From NCBI RefSeq assembly GCF_036621135.1, contig NZ_JAZIBG010000019.1, positions 124,001 to 188,000 of the forward strand: a DNA stretch of 64,000 nt, given 5' to 3'. Of the stretch, positions 46,083 through 55,851 are shown piece after piece. The position numbers were made by a program, and so were the translations under genes. The stretch is from Aquincola agrisoli. GTDB lineage: Bacteria > Pseudomonadota > Gammaproteobacteria > Burkholderiales > Burkholderiaceae_C. Position 1 is the first letter of the stretch; every line of letters begins with the position of its first letter. The notes beneath the pieces were generated by a model. It worked only from the letters and a program-made list of their open reading frames with translations, did not search any database and was not told the DNA's origin.

Positions 46083-47840
46083 TTACAACCTCGGCGCAGG
46101 CACCGGGGCGGCAGGCGGCACGTCCACCGTGGCGGATGTGCCGGCAGCTGCTTCGGCCGCGCTGCGCAGGGCGGCGTCCAGCGTATCGGCCATGCCGCCG
46201 GGGCCCAGCCGGGCCGCCAGGCCGCCGCGCTGCACGAGCGAGCGCGGTTGCTCGTTCATGTCGGCCAGGACGAGCCGGACGCCCCGCCGCTGCAGTGCGC
46301 CATGCAGTTGCACCAGCGCGTCCAGGCCCGAGGCGTCCATCGACACCAGGCGGTGCATTTCCAGGATCATCAGCCGCGTGCCGGGCGGCACGTGCTCGGC
46401 CAGGTCCTCGACCTTGCCCACCGCGCCGAAGAAGAGCGCGCCGTAGAGATGGACCACCTGGACGCCCGGGGGGCTCGGCGGCACCGAGGTCTCCGCGCGG
46501 AACAACGTGCCCATGCGCCAGATGAAGAAGACGCACGCGAGCACCAGGCCGACCTGCACGGCCACCGTCAGGTCGAACACGACCGTCAGCACGAAGGTGC
46601 CGAGCAGCGTGGTGCGGTAGGCGAAGGAGAACTGCCGCAGCCGTGCGAACTCGTGCCACTCGCCCATGTTCCAGGCGACGAAGAGCAGGATGCCGGCGAG
46701 CACGGCCAGCGGCACGTACAGCGCCAGCGGCGCGGCCAGCAGCACGACGAGCAGCAGCGTGGCGGCGTGCACCATGCCGGCCACCGGCGTCGCGGCGCCG
46801 GCGCGCAGGTTGGTGACGGTGCGCGCGATGGTGCCGGTGGCGGGAATGCCGCCGAAGAACGGCGCGACGACGTTGGCCACGCCCTGGGCCATCAGTTCCT
46901 GGTTGGGATCGTGGCGCGGGAAGGCCGCGGCACCGAGGCTGTCGGCCACACGGGCGCACAACAGCGACTCGACGGCGCCCAGCAGCGCGATCGTCAGCGT
47001 GGGGATAAAGAGCTGCTGCACCGTCTGCCAGCTGAAGGCCGGGAGCGCGAAGGCCGGCAAGGCCTGCGGGATGCCGCCAAAACGCGAGCCGATGGTCTCC
47101 ACCGGCAGCGCGAGCAGCGTGCTGGCGGTGGTGAGCGTGACCAGCGCGACGATCTGCCCCGGCATGCGCGCCGCGGCCATGAAGAAGCTCGCTTCGGTGA
47201 GCCGGCCTGGCAACTGCACGCCCGGCAGCACGTGGCCGCGCCGGAAGAGCCGGGGCCACAGGAAGAGGCCGAGGAAGCACAGCATGCCCAGCGCGAACGC
47301 ATAGGGGTTGAAGGTGTGCAGCGCCTGGCCGAAGGCGCGCAGCTGCGAGAAGAAGTCTGCCGGCAGCTTGTCGATCTGCAGCCCCAGCAGGTCGCGCACC
47401 TGCGACAGCGCGATCAGCACCGCGATGCCGTTGGTGAAGCCGATGACGATGTTCACCGGCACGTAGCGCACCAGAGCGCCCAGCCGCAGCAGGCCCATCA
47501 CGAACAGCAGCACGCCGGCGAGGATGGTCGAGATCAGCAGGTTGGCCAGGCCGTAGCGTTCGACGATGCCGTAGACGATCACGATGAACGCGCCCGCCGG
47601 CCCGCCGATCTGCACGTTGGAGCCGCCCAGCGCGGAGATCAGGAAGCCCGCGATGATCGCGGTGAACAGGCCCGCCTCGGGCTTGACGCCGCTGGCGATG
47701 GCGAAGGCCATGGCCAGCGGCAGCGCGACGATGCCGACCGTCAGGCCGGCGCCGGCGTCGGCGGCGAAGCGTTGGCGTGAGTAGCCCTTCAGGCTGTCGA
47801 GCAGCCGCGGGCGGAAGCGGTGGAGTGGAACGGGGCGCAT
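46083..47840 (-). CDS. SulP family anion transporter with STAS domain
   Basis: 585 residues. An inner-membrane domain of ~12 helices with SulP signatures (AGLTVGIVALPLAMAFAIAS, GGSNVQIGGPAGAFIVIVYG, VNIVIGFTNGIAVLIALSQV, NQELMAQGVANVVAPFFGGI) is followed by a cytoplasmic STAS domain (~445-545, ILEMHRLVSMDASGLDALVQ). SulP proteins carry sulfate, bicarbonate or dicarboxylates; the substrate is not evident here. The following kinase gene is in the same direction with 16 bases between, suggesting co-expression. The 234 bases to 48074 separate it from a divergent PEP-CTERM gene and presumably hold both promoters. Confidence 0.92.
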   Translation of the reverse strand: MRPVPLHRFRPRLLDSLKGYSRQRFAADAGAGLTVGIVALPLAMAFAIASGVKPEAGLFTAIIAGFLISALGGSNVQIGGPAGAFIVIVYGIVERYGLANLLISTILAGVLLFVMGLLRLGALVRYVPVNIVIGFTNGIAVLIALSQVRDLLGLQIDKLPADFFSQLRAFGQALHTFNPYAFALGMLCFLGLFLWPRLFRRGHVLPGVQLPGRLTEASFFMAAARMPGQIVALVTLTTASTLLALPVETIGSRFGGIPQALPAFALPAFSWQTVQQLFIPTLTIALLGAVESLLCARVADSLGAAAFPRHDPNQELMAQGVANVVAPFFGGIPATGTIARTVTNLRAGAATPVAGMVHAATLLLVVLLAAPLALYVPLAVLAGILLFVAWNMGEWHEFARLRQFSFAYRTTLLGTFVLTVVFDLTVAVQVGLVLACVFFIWRMGTLFRAETSVPPSPPGVQVVHLYGALFFGAVGKVEDLAEHVPPGTRLMILEMHRLVSMDASGLDALVQLHGALQRRGVRLVLADMNEQPRSLVQRGGLAARLGPGGMADTLDAALRSAAEAAAGTSATVDVPPAAPVPAPRL

Positions 47841-48074
47841 GCGGTCTCCAGCAGGTTGGACGGGTGAACACGTTCAACGCGGGGCGCCGGAGGCCCGCAA
47901 TGGTGGACACGCGCCATGAACCGCCGCCGCCGCGAGGGCGACAGCGTGCGGGAGTCGAAGGAGGCTGGGTGCGCAGGCACGCTCCGATTGTCGCAGTCCG
48001 CTTCATCGCGTGGTCACAGGCGCTGGCGAGCATCCCGGCCCGGATCCCCAACCACATGCCTGCCAGGAGAGCAC

Positions 48075-49334
48075 ATGACCCGTTTCGTTTCCATGCCCCG
48101 CCTGCGCCATCCGCTGGCGGCCGCGGCGCTGCTGCTGGCCGCTCAAGGCGCCTGCGCCGCCGTCTCGTTCGACTACATCGGCCAGGCGGTCCTGTCGACC
48201 AGTACCACCTTCGCCGGTACGCGCGTGGGCGGGCTGTCGGGCATCGACTACGACGCCGCCACGCAGACCTACGTGGCCATCAGCGACGACCGCAGCCAGT
48301 ACAACCCGGCGCACTACTACCGCATGACGCTCGACTACAGCCAGTTCAGCCGTTCCAACACGGCCGGCACGGCGGGCGTACAGTTCACCGGCGTGACCAC
48401 GCTGCGCGACCCGCAGGGTGAGCCCTTCGGGCTGAACCGGGTCGATGGCGAATCGATCCGCCTGGTGCGGGGCGCCAACGGTCCCACGCTGCTGTGGACC
48501 AACGAGGGCCAGCGCACCGGCGCGGGCTTCCAGAACCCGACGCTGCGCGAGGCCTACCTCGACGGCACCCACGCGCGGGAATTCAGCGTGCCGCAGACCT
48601 ACCTGCCCGTCGGCACGCCGGGCGGCCAGGCGGCCGGCGACAGCGGCATCCGCAACAACCTGGCGTTCGAGAGCCTGACGCTGTCGGCCGACGGCAAATC
48701 GGCCTACGTCGCCACCGAGAGCGCGTTGGCCCAGGACGGCGGGATCGCCACCGTCGATGCCGGCACGCAGGTGCGCATCGCGCGGTTCGACTACGCCAGC
48801 GGCCAGCGCAACGCCGAGTACGTGTACCAACTCGATGCCATCCCCACCGCGCCGGTGGGCGGCGGCTCAGCCGACAACGGGCTTGTCGAACTGCTCGCCG
48901 TGGGCGAGGGCCGGCTCCTCGCCCTGGAGCGCAGCTATGCGGCCGGTGTCGGTAACAACATCCGGCTGTACCTGACGGACACCGCGGGCGCGACGGATGT
49001 GGCGGGCTTGTCCAGCCTGGCCGGCGCCGGTTTCGCCAGCATGCAGAAGACGCTGCTGCTGGACCTCGGGACGCTGGTCAATGCCGACGGCTCTGCCCTG
49101 AAGCTCGACAACGTCGAAGGCCTGACTTGGGGAGCGGACCACAACGGGGAGAAGACCTTGCTGCTGGTGTCCGACAACAACTTCTCGGGCGGCCAATTTA
49201 CCCAGTTCATCGCGCTGGGCATCCACGGCGACCTGGCGGTCACGCCGGTGCCAGAGCCGTCGACCTATGCCCTCATGCTGGGGGGCGTCGCGCTGTTGGC
49301 TTGGCAACGCCGGCGCGCGGCGGTGCAGCGCTGA
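48075..49334 (+). CDS. Phytase-like esterase domain protein with PEP-CTERM signal
   Basis: 419 residues. Signal peptide to ACAA, then an esterase-like-of-phytase (PF13449-type) beta-propeller: GGLSGIDYDAATQTYVAISD, DGESIRLVRG, NNLAFESLTLSADGKSAYVA, RIARFDYASGQRNAEYVYQL, LLAVGEGRLLALERS, KLDNVEGLTWG. The C-terminus PEPSTYALMLGGVALLAWQR then RR is a PEP-CTERM signal. Probably surface- or matrix-associated after exosortase processing. AGGAGAG lies 8 bases before the ATG; a longer in-frame ORF upstream lacks a signal peptide. Confidence 0.88.
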   Translation: MTRFVSMPRLRHPLAAAALLLAAQGACAAVSFDYIGQAVLSTSTTFAGTRVGGLSGIDYDAATQTYVAISDDRSQYNPAHYYRMTLDYSQFSRSNTAGTAGVQFTGVTTLRDPQGEPFGLNRVDGESIRLVRGANGPTLLWTNEGQRTGAGFQNPTLREAYLDGTHAREFSVPQTYLPVGTPGGQAAGDSGIRNNLAFESLTLSADGKSAYVATESALAQDGGIATVDAGTQVRIARFDYASGQRNAEYVYQLDAIPTAPVGGGSADNGLVELLAVGEGRLLALERSYAAGVGNNIRLYLTDTAGATDVAGLSSLAGAGFASMQKTLLLDLGTLVNADGSALKLDNVEGLTWGADHNGEKTLLLVSDNNFSGGQFTQFIALGIHGDLAVTPVPEPSTYALMLGGVALLAWQRRRAAVQR

Positions 49335-49525
49335 CACAACGCGGGGAGCGGGAGGCGTGACTTGGCACACGCACTGGAATGCCTGCCGACGCCAACCGTG
49401 AAATTGTTCGAGATGCGCATCCATCCAGGGGGTGGAGCGCAGAATTGGACGTGCTTACAGTCCGGATCCTTCCTCGGGGCGCGCTATTTATCAGCCCTGA
49501 TCACCTTGAAGATCTGGATTCATCA

Positions 49526-50239
49526 ATGAACTTTCAGCCTGCCCGCCTCGTGGCCGCTCTCGCCTTGGGCCTGTCTGCACCCGCATTCGCCACGACCATC
49601 GAGGCGACGTTCACCAGGAACGAACATGCCGGCGCCTATTCCGCCACGCTGAGCAACATCCAGTACGCGGCTGGCAGCACCGGAGATCCGCTGCCGTCGT
49701 TCAGCCAGGTCATCTGCATTGACTACGGCAATGGGTTCCCGTCATCGGACACGACGCGCACCTACACCCTGCACACCGATGCCACGGGGCTCATCGCCCA
49801 TCCGGATGCCGGCGCACGCGCGACCGACCTGTTCAACTACGTGGTCGACCGCTACTACGACAGCGCGGTGGTGCATGGCAGCACGGCCGACGACACCGGC
49901 TTCCAGTTCAACAAGGTACTGTGGGAAATCGCTACCGATTTCAACGGTTCGAGCGACAGTCTCAGCGCGGGCAGCGGTTGGATCTACGCTGACTATTTGC
50001 CGTTGTACGACGCCATCGTCAACGACTTGAGCACCAACTTCTCGACGATCGCCGTGGGCTACCGTTCATCGGCCTACACCGTGTCATTCCTGGACGATCA
50101 AGACGGCTACTACCAGTCGATGATGATGTTGACGCCCGTAGCCGCCGTGCCGGAGCCCGAAACCTACGCCTTGCTGCTGGGTGGCCTGGGCTTGCTGGGT
50201 GCCGTGGCCCGGCGCCGTCAGGCCCAGCCGCAAGGCTGA
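49526..50239 (+). CDS. PEP-CTERM protein of unknown function
   Basis: 237 residues: signal peptide MNFQPARLVAALALGLSAPA then FA, a mature domain of no recognised family (SFSQVICIDYGNGFPSSDTT, GFQFNKVLWEIATDFNGSSD), and a C-terminal PEPETYALLLGGLGLLGAVA-RRR sorting signal. The start at 49526 is the only one giving a signal peptide; the ribosome site is weak. The 190-base upstream stretch is AT-richer and likely holds the promoter. Fourth exosortase substrate in the window; the exosortase and EPS genes must lie elsewhere. Confidence 0.85.
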   Translation: MNFQPARLVAALALGLSAPAFATTIEATFTRNEHAGAYSATLSNIQYAAGSTGDPLPSFSQVICIDYGNGFPSSDTTRTYTLHTDATGLIAHPDAGARATDLFNYVVDRYYDSAVVHGSTADDTGFQFNKVLWEIATDFNGSSDSLSAGSGWIYADYLPLYDAIVNDLSTNFSTIAVGYRSSAYTVSFLDDQDGYYQSMMMLTPVAAVPEPETYALLLGGLGLLGAVARRRQAQPQG

Positions 50240-50245
50240 CGCGAC

Positions 50246-50267
50246 CGGGCGGCCTTGCTGCCGCCCG
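50246..50267. terminator. Hairpin between convergent PEP-CTERM gene and metG
   Basis: 8-bp stem CGGGCGGC / GCCGCCCG with a 6-base loop, centred between the stop codons of two converging genes (50239 and 50277). Likely a bidirectional terminator; no long T-run. Confidence 0.55.
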
Positions 50268-50276
50268 TCCGCCGGT

Positions 50277-52316
50277 TCAGCGCACCCGCATGCCGGGCTG
50301 CGCACCCGGGCCCGGCTCGAGCACGAAGATGCCGGGCTGGGCTTTTTCATCGGCATGCGATGCGGCCAGCACCATGCCCTCACTCACGCCGAACTTCATC
50401 TTGCGCGGCGCCAGGTTGGCCACCAGCACGGTGAGCTTGCCAATAAGATCCTCCGGCTCGTAGGCCGACTTGATCCCGCTGAAGACGTTGCGCGTGCGGC
50501 CTTCGCCGGCATCGAGCGTCAGCCGCAGTAGCTTCTCGCTGCCTTCCACGGCCTCGGCGTTCACGATCTTCGCGATGCGCAGGTCGACCTTCGCGAAATC
50601 GTCGATCTTGATCTCCGGCGCGATGTCCTCGCCGCCCGGAACGACCTTCGGCGCCAGCGGCGGAGCCAGCAGTTCGTCGAGCTGCTTCGGGTCGACCCGC
50701 TGCATCAGGTGCTGGTACTCGCCGATGCGCGTGACCTGCGACGGCCCCGCGCTGAGGTCGAATCGCACGCCCAGGAATGCCGCTGCGCGTGCGGCCGTGA
50801 CCGGCAGCACCGCCGCGAGCATGCGCGTCAGCAGCTCGAACGTGCGGATCAGCGTGCTGCACACCTCGTGGAGGCGTTGCGCCTGTTCAGGCTTCTTGGC
50901 CAGTTCCCAGGGCTTGTTCTCGTCGGTGTAGCCGTTCACCACGTCGGCCAGCGCCATGACGTCGCGCAGCGCCTTGCCGTACTCGCGCTCATCGAAGAGC
51001 TTGCAGATGCCCGCCTGGGCTGCCACGAGCTGCTCGTGGATCGCGGCATCACCGGCGGGCAGCTCGGCCACCGGCAGCACGCGGCCTTCGAAGCGCTTGT
51101 TCAGGAAGCCTGCGGCGCGGCTGGCGATGTTGACGTACTTGCCGATCAGGTCGCTGTTGACGCGGGCGACGAAGTCGTCGGGGTTGAAGTCCACGTCTTC
51201 CACACGGCTGTTGAGCTTGGCAGCCAGGTAGTAGCGCAGCCACTCGGCGTTCATGCCGAGCTCCAGGTACTTCAGCGGCGACAGGCCCGTGCCGCGGCTC
51301 TTGCTCATCTTTTCGCCGCTCAGCTGCAGGAAGCCGTGCACGTTGATGTGGTCGGGCGTCTTGCGGCCGCTGAAGTGCAGCATCGCGGGCCAGAACAGCG
51401 TATGGAAGTAGGTGATGTCCTTGCCGATGAAGTGCACCTGCTCCACCGACGGGTCGGCGAAGAAGGCGTCGAAGTCGCGGCCGGTCTTGCCGAAGTAGTT
51501 CTTCAGCGAGGCGAGGTAGCCCACCGGTGCGTCGAGCCAGACGTAGAAGTACTTGTCGTCGGTGTCCGGGATGCGAATGCCGAAGTACGGGGCGTCGCGG
51601 CTGATGTCCCAGTCGGCCAGGCCGCCGTGGCCCTGCTCGTCGACCGCGAACCACTCGCTGATCTTGTTCAGCACCTCGGGCTGCAGGCGGCCGGGCGTGT
51701 GCGTCCATTCCTTCAAAAAGTCCAGGCAGCGCTGTGACGAGAGCTGGAAGAAGTAGTGCACGCTGGTCTTCATCACCGGCGTGGCGCCCGAGAGGGCCGA
51801 GTACGGGTTCTTCAGCTCGGTGGGCGAATACACGGCGCCGCACACTTCGCAGTTGTCACCGTACTGGTCCTTGGCGCCGCAGCGGGGGCATTCGCCCTTC
51901 ACGTAGCGGTCGGGCAGGAACATGCTCTTCACCGGGTCGAAGAACTGCTCGATCGAGCGCTCGGCGATCAGGCCGGCCTTGCGCAGCGCGCGGTAGATGT
52001 CCTGCGCCAGCTCGTGGTTCTCGGGGCCGTCGGTCGAGTGCCAGTTGTCGAAGCCGATGTGGAAGCCGTCGAGGTACTGCTTGCGGCCCGCGGCGATGTC
52101 GGCCACGAACTGCTGCGGTGTCTTGCCCGCCTTCTCGGCCGCGATCATGATCGGCGCGCCGTGCGCGTCGTCGGCGCAGACGAAGTGCACCTCGTGGCCC
52201 TGCATGCGCTGGTGCCGCACCCAGATGTCGGCCTGGATGTACTCCATCATGTGGCCGATGTGGAAGGGCGCGTTGGCGTAGGGCAGGGCGGTGGTGACGA
52301 AGAGTTTGCGGGTCAT
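50277..52316 (-). CDS. metG: Methionyl-tRNA synthetase
   Basis: 679 residues, dimeric class I enzyme charging tRNA-Met. HIGH motif in ANAPFHIGHMMEYIQ, zinc knuckle CPRCGAKDQYGDNCEVCG, KMSKSRGTGLSPLKYLELGM, anticodon-binding helices, and a C-terminal tRNA-binding OB domain (IDDFAKVDLRIAKIVNAEAV, APRKMKFGVSEGMVLAAS) used for dimerisation. Full length. The opgD-like gene lies upstream on the same strand, with stop and start 72 bases apart. Confidence 0.96.
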   Translation of the reverse strand: MTRKLFVTTALPYANAPFHIGHMMEYIQADIWVRHQRMQGHEVHFVCADDAHGAPIMIAAEKAGKTPQQFVADIAAGRKQYLDGFHIGFDNWHSTDGPENHELAQDIYRALRKAGLIAERSIEQFFDPVKSMFLPDRYVKGECPRCGAKDQYGDNCEVCGAVYSPTELKNPYSALSGATPVMKTSVHYFFQLSSQRCLDFLKEWTHTPGRLQPEVLNKISEWFAVDEQGHGGLADWDISRDAPYFGIRIPDTDDKYFYVWLDAPVGYLASLKNYFGKTGRDFDAFFADPSVEQVHFIGKDITYFHTLFWPAMLHFSGRKTPDHINVHGFLQLSGEKMSKSRGTGLSPLKYLELGMNAEWLRYYLAAKLNSRVEDVDFNPDDFVARVNSDLIGKYVNIASRAAGFLNKRFEGRVLPVAELPAGDAAIHEQLVAAQAGICKLFDEREYGKALRDVMALADVVNGYTDENKPWELAKKPEQAQRLHEVCSTLIRTFELLTRMLAAVLPVTAARAAAFLGVRFDLSAGPSQVTRIGEYQHLMQRVDPKQLDELLAPPLAPKVVPGGEDIAPEIKIDDFAKVDLRIAKIVNAEAVEGSEKLLRLTLDAGEGRTRNVFSGIKSAYEPEDLIGKLTVLVANLAPRKMKFGVSEGMVLAASHADEKAQPGIFVLEPGPGAQPGMRVR

Positions 52317-52388
52317 GGTGGTGCCGCCCGGCGTTGATGGCTCCGGAACGGCCGGACATTGTAGGAAAGCGGTGCGGCCGGCCCGGGC

Positions 52389-53972
52389 CTACGGCAACAC
52401 GCGCTGCGCCACCGGCGGCGGCGACCACTGGTAGAGCCAGGTCTCGCTCAGCGCCCGGCCCCCGCTGCGCAGGTACGCCCGCAGCGTGATCTGCTCCGTG
52501 CTGTCGTCAGGGGCGAGGTCGAACATCAGCCGGTAGCCGTTCACCGAAGCCAGCGGCCGCGCCGACGGGATCTCGATGCGCCCGCGCGACGCGGTGATCA
52601 CCGGCTCCACGTCCGCCGCGTCGCCCAGCTTCGCCAGCTCGCCGCCCGCGAAGTCCACCGCGAAGCGCCACGACCAGTGCGGACGCTGGCGGCCGATCAC
52701 GCCGCCGAGCCCGGTGCGGGTCGCCACGCAGCGGGCGGCCGGCGGCTGCACCGGCGGCTCCGCGCCCCAATGCAGGCGATAGGCCACCAGCAGCTCCTGG
52801 CCGGCCTTCACCGGCGCGGCCGGATGCCAGAACGCGACGATGTTGTCGAAGGTCTCGTCGACCGTCGGGATCTCGACCAGCTGCACCGAGCCGTCGCCCC
52901 AGTCGCCCTTGGGCTCGACCCACAGGCTGGGCCGTCGGTCGTAGAACACGCCGTCGTCCTGGTAGTGCTCGAAGTCGCGGTCGCGCTGCAACAGGCCGAA
53001 GCCGCGGGGCTGGCGGTCGGCGAAGGCGTTGAAGCCCAGCGAGACCGGGTTCGTCAGCGGCCGCCAGATCCATTCGCCGCTGCCGGTGTGCATGGCCAGG
53101 CCATCGGAGTCGTGGATCTCCGGCCGCCAGTCGTTGGCCATGCGACGGTCGTTCTCGCCGGTCTGGTACATGCTGGTGCAGGGCGCGATGCCGAGCCGTT
53201 CGATCGGCTTGCGCGGGTACAGCGCGGCGTCGACGTCCATCAGCAGCGTATCGCCGGGCGCGATGGCGAAGCGGTAGGCGCCGGCCACGCTGGGGGAGTC
53301 GAGCAGCGCGTACACCACGACCACGTCCGAGCGCGGGTCCGGCCGCTCGAGGTAGAACTCCGTGAAGTCCGGGAACTCTTCCGGCCGCTGCATCGCCGTG
53401 TCGATGGCCAGCCCGCGAGCCGACAGGCCGTACTGGCGCGAAGCACCCACCGCCCGGAAGTAGCTGGCACCGAGGAACGCCGCCACGTCGAGCTTGAAGT
53501 CCGTGTGGAAGTTGATGCGGAAGCCCGCGAACCCGAGGTCGGCCGGCTGCTTCTCGCCCACGAGGCCGCTCTTGCCGTAGTCGAACATCGCGGGGTCGTA
53601 GGCCAGCTCCTGGGCCTGCCCGTCGTGCACTTCGAACATGTGCACCGGTCGCTTGAAGAAGAGCCCGAGGTGGAAGAGCCGCACCTGGAAGCGCAGCGCC
53701 TCGTCGGCCCACAGCGCATGGTCGGCCTTGAACTGGATGGCCTGGTACTGGTCCCAGTCCAGCGCGGCGATGTCCGGCGGCAGCACGTTGGCGGGCGCGC
53801 GGTACGCCGCGGCGCTCAGCTGCCGGGCCCGTCCCTTGAGCCGGGCATAGTCGAACGGCGCGGCCTTGCCCAGGGGCTTCAGGCCGGCGGCCTGTGCGGC
53901 AGGCGACAGCAGCGGGAGGGCACCCAGGCCGGCGGTGGCGCCGAGGGCGCCGAGCAATGTTCTGCGTTGCAT
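52389..53972 (-). CDS. Periplasmic glucan biosynthesis protein (OpgD/MdoG family), copy 1
   Basis: 527 residues. Tat-type leader (MQRRTLLGALGATAGLGALP to AQAAG). The MdoG domain shows FDYARLKGRARQLSAAAYRA, FDYGKSGLVGEKQPADLGFA, FHTDFKLDVAAFLGASYFRA, ANDWRPEIHDSDGLAMHTGS, GEWIWRPLTNPV and PRGFGLLQRDRDFEHYQDDG. OpgD/OpgG proteins shape the backbone of osmoregulated periplasmic glucans. A Tat leader is the mark of OpgD rather than Sec-exported OpgG, but this assignment is inference. The second copy lies 64 bases upstream on the same strand; the backbone synthase OpgH is not in the window. Confidence 0.88.
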   Translation of the reverse strand: MQRRTLLGALGATAGLGALPLLSPAAQAAGLKPLGKAAPFDYARLKGRARQLSAAAYRAPANVLPPDIAALDWDQYQAIQFKADHALWADEALRFQVRLFHLGLFFKRPVHMFEVHDGQAQELAYDPAMFDYGKSGLVGEKQPADLGFAGFRINFHTDFKLDVAAFLGASYFRAVGASRQYGLSARGLAIDTAMQRPEEFPDFTEFYLERPDPRSDVVVVYALLDSPSVAGAYRFAIAPGDTLLMDVDAALYPRKPIERLGIAPCTSMYQTGENDRRMANDWRPEIHDSDGLAMHTGSGEWIWRPLTNPVSLGFNAFADRQPRGFGLLQRDRDFEHYQDDGVFYDRRPSLWVEPKGDWGDGSVQLVEIPTVDETFDNIVAFWHPAAPVKAGQELLVAYRLHWGAEPPVQPPAARCVATRTGLGGVIGRQRPHWSWRFAVDFAGGELAKLGDAADVEPVITASRGRIEIPSARPLASVNGYRLMFDLAPDDSTEQITLRAYLRSGGRALSETWLYQWSPPPVAQRVLP

Positions 53973-54036
53973 GGAGTCCTTGGTGCGAGACAGGCTCCAT
54001 GCGTGGCAACACGTATGCCCGCAGGCCGCGCGGGTG

Positions 54037-55647
54037 TCAGAACGGGTGGAACTGGTAGAGCCAGGTCTCCGACAGCGTCTGGTCGCCGCTGCGCAGGTAC
54101 AGCCGCATGTCGACCGGCGCCGTGCCTTCGGCGGTGAAGTCGAACTGCGCACGCCAGTGGCCCGGCACGCCGTTGGGCACGGCCTCGGTGAAGACGTACG
54201 AGAACTTGCCGCTGGCAGCGGACAGCACCGCTTCGGGCTTGACGCCGAACGGAAGGTCTTTCAGCGGTCCGCCGATGAACTCGACCATGAACTTGCGCAC
54301 CCCCGGCGGCCGCGGCTGGCCGGGCTGGCCGCCACGGCCCAGGCGGGTCGCCACGCACTGCGCCAGCGGGGTGGGGAAGGGCTCCTTGTCGGTCCAGTGC
54401 AGGCGGTAGCGCAGCTGGTAGCTGCTGCCGGCGGTGGCGGGCGCCTTGGGCACCCAGCACGCGACGGTGTTGTCGTGGATCTCGTCGTCGGTCGGGATCT
54501 CGATCAGCTGCACCGCGCCTTCGCCCCAGTCGCCCAGAGGTTCCACCCACAGGCCGGGGCGGCGGTCGTAGGCGACGCCGTCCAGGTAGTGGTTGAAGTC
54601 GCGGTCGCGCTGCCAGAGGCCGAAGCCGCGCGGCCGCGTGTCCCCGAAGGACGAGGCGATCGTCTGCGCGGGGTTGTTCAGCGGCCGCCAGATGCGTTCG
54701 CCGCCGCCCGTCCAGAGCGCGAGGCCGTCCGAATCGTGGACTTCCGGCCGCCAGTCGATCGCGGTCGGCTTGACGGTCTCGGAGTACCAGTACATCGACG
54801 TCAGCGGCGCCAGCCCCAGCCGCGCGACGTCGCGGCGCAGGAAGAGCTGGCAGTCCACGTCCATCACGACCGCGGCGTCGCGGCGCATCGCGAAGCGGTA
54901 GGCGCCGGTGATGCTCGGGCCTTCCAGCAGCGCATGGACCGTGACCACCGAGCCGCCGTTCGCGGGCGGCTCGAAGTAGAAGTGCGTGAAGGCCGGAAAC
55001 TCCTCCGCCACTCCCGGCACGGCCGCGTCGACGAGCACGCCGCGCGCCGACAGCCCGTATTGGTACAGCTCGCCGATGGCACGGAAGTAAGAGGCGCCGA
55101 GGAAAGCGACCCAGTCGTTGTTCTTCCAGTCGAGCTTGGACTGGTCGCCCAGCCGGCTTTCCTGGAAGCGGAAGCCCGCGAAGCCTGCGCCCTCGGGCAG
55201 CTGGCGCGCCGGGCTGTCGGCCGGCATGTCGAAGTAGGCCGGCGAGTAGAGGATCTCGCGGGAAGCGAATCCGGCGCCCTGCGCCTGCAGCACGTGCATG
55301 TGCACCGGCGCCTGGAAATAGCGGCCGAGGTGGAAGAACGTGACGGGGAAGGCGCCGGGGCCGTCCCTGAACAGTGCCTTCGAGGTGTCGAACCGGATCT
55401 TGCCGTGGGCTTCGTAGTCGATGCGTTCCAGCACCTCGCGCGGCAGGGCCGGCGCAGGCGCCTGCGGCCGCACCGCGAGGGCCCGCGCCTGCGCCACCAG
55501 GGCGTCGAAGGAGAAGTTCTGCGAGGGCCCGAGCCGCAGGCCGCTGCTGGCCAGCGCCTGGGCGGGCCAACCCAGGCTGGCCAGCGCGAGCGAGGCGCCG
55601 CCGGCTGCCACGAAGGTGCGTCGATCCAGGGAGGACTTTGGGTTCAT
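54037..55647 (-). CDS. Periplasmic glucan biosynthesis protein (OpgD/MdoG family), copy 2
   Basis: 536 residues. Start chosen at 55647 so that the twin-arginine leader (SSLDRRTFVAAGGASLALAS) sits near the N-terminus; a longer frame to 55743 is less likely. MdoG blocks: FSFDALVAQARALAVRPQAP, FHLGRYFQAPVHMHVLQAQG, KNNDWVAFLGASYFRAIGEL, DWRPEVHDSDGLALWTGGGE, ERIWRPLNNPAQTIASSFGD, RPRGFGLWQRDRDFNHYLDG. Roughly the same architecture as copy 1 but clearly diverged, so the pair is an old duplication or two functional types (OpgD plus OpgG-like). It is divergent from mrp 204 bases away. Confidence 0.88.
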   Translation of the reverse strand: MNPKSSLDRRTFVAAGGASLALASLGWPAQALASSGLRLGPSQNFSFDALVAQARALAVRPQAPAPALPREVLERIDYEAHGKIRFDTSKALFRDGPGAFPVTFFHLGRYFQAPVHMHVLQAQGAGFASREILYSPAYFDMPADSPARQLPEGAGFAGFRFQESRLGDQSKLDWKNNDWVAFLGASYFRAIGELYQYGLSARGVLVDAAVPGVAEEFPAFTHFYFEPPANGGSVVTVHALLEGPSITGAYRFAMRRDAAVVMDVDCQLFLRRDVARLGLAPLTSMYWYSETVKPTAIDWRPEVHDSDGLALWTGGGERIWRPLNNPAQTIASSFGDTRPRGFGLWQRDRDFNHYLDGVAYDRRPGLWVEPLGDWGEGAVQLIEIPTDDEIHDNTVACWVPKAPATAGSSYQLRYRLHWTDKEPFPTPLAQCVATRLGRGGQPGQPRPPGVRKFMVEFIGGPLKDLPFGVKPEAVLSAASGKFSYVFTEAVPNGVPGHWRAQFDFTAEGTAPVDMRLYLRSGDQTLSETWLYQFHPF

Positions 55648-55851
55648 GCGTTTGCTGTGGGGTGGGTGGTTCTTCAAGACGGCGGCTGAGGCCGGGCCGG
55701 CGAGCATAGACGCGATGCGCCGGGGGCCTGTGAGCACCTGCAAGCCCGGTGCCGGCGCCGCAGCCGGCGCAAGGCCCTGGTCCGTGCCGATGCGGCGCTT
55801 TCGTTAGACTGCTTCGCACATCGTTCCTTGACCGGCCTGCGGCCGCCCTCC

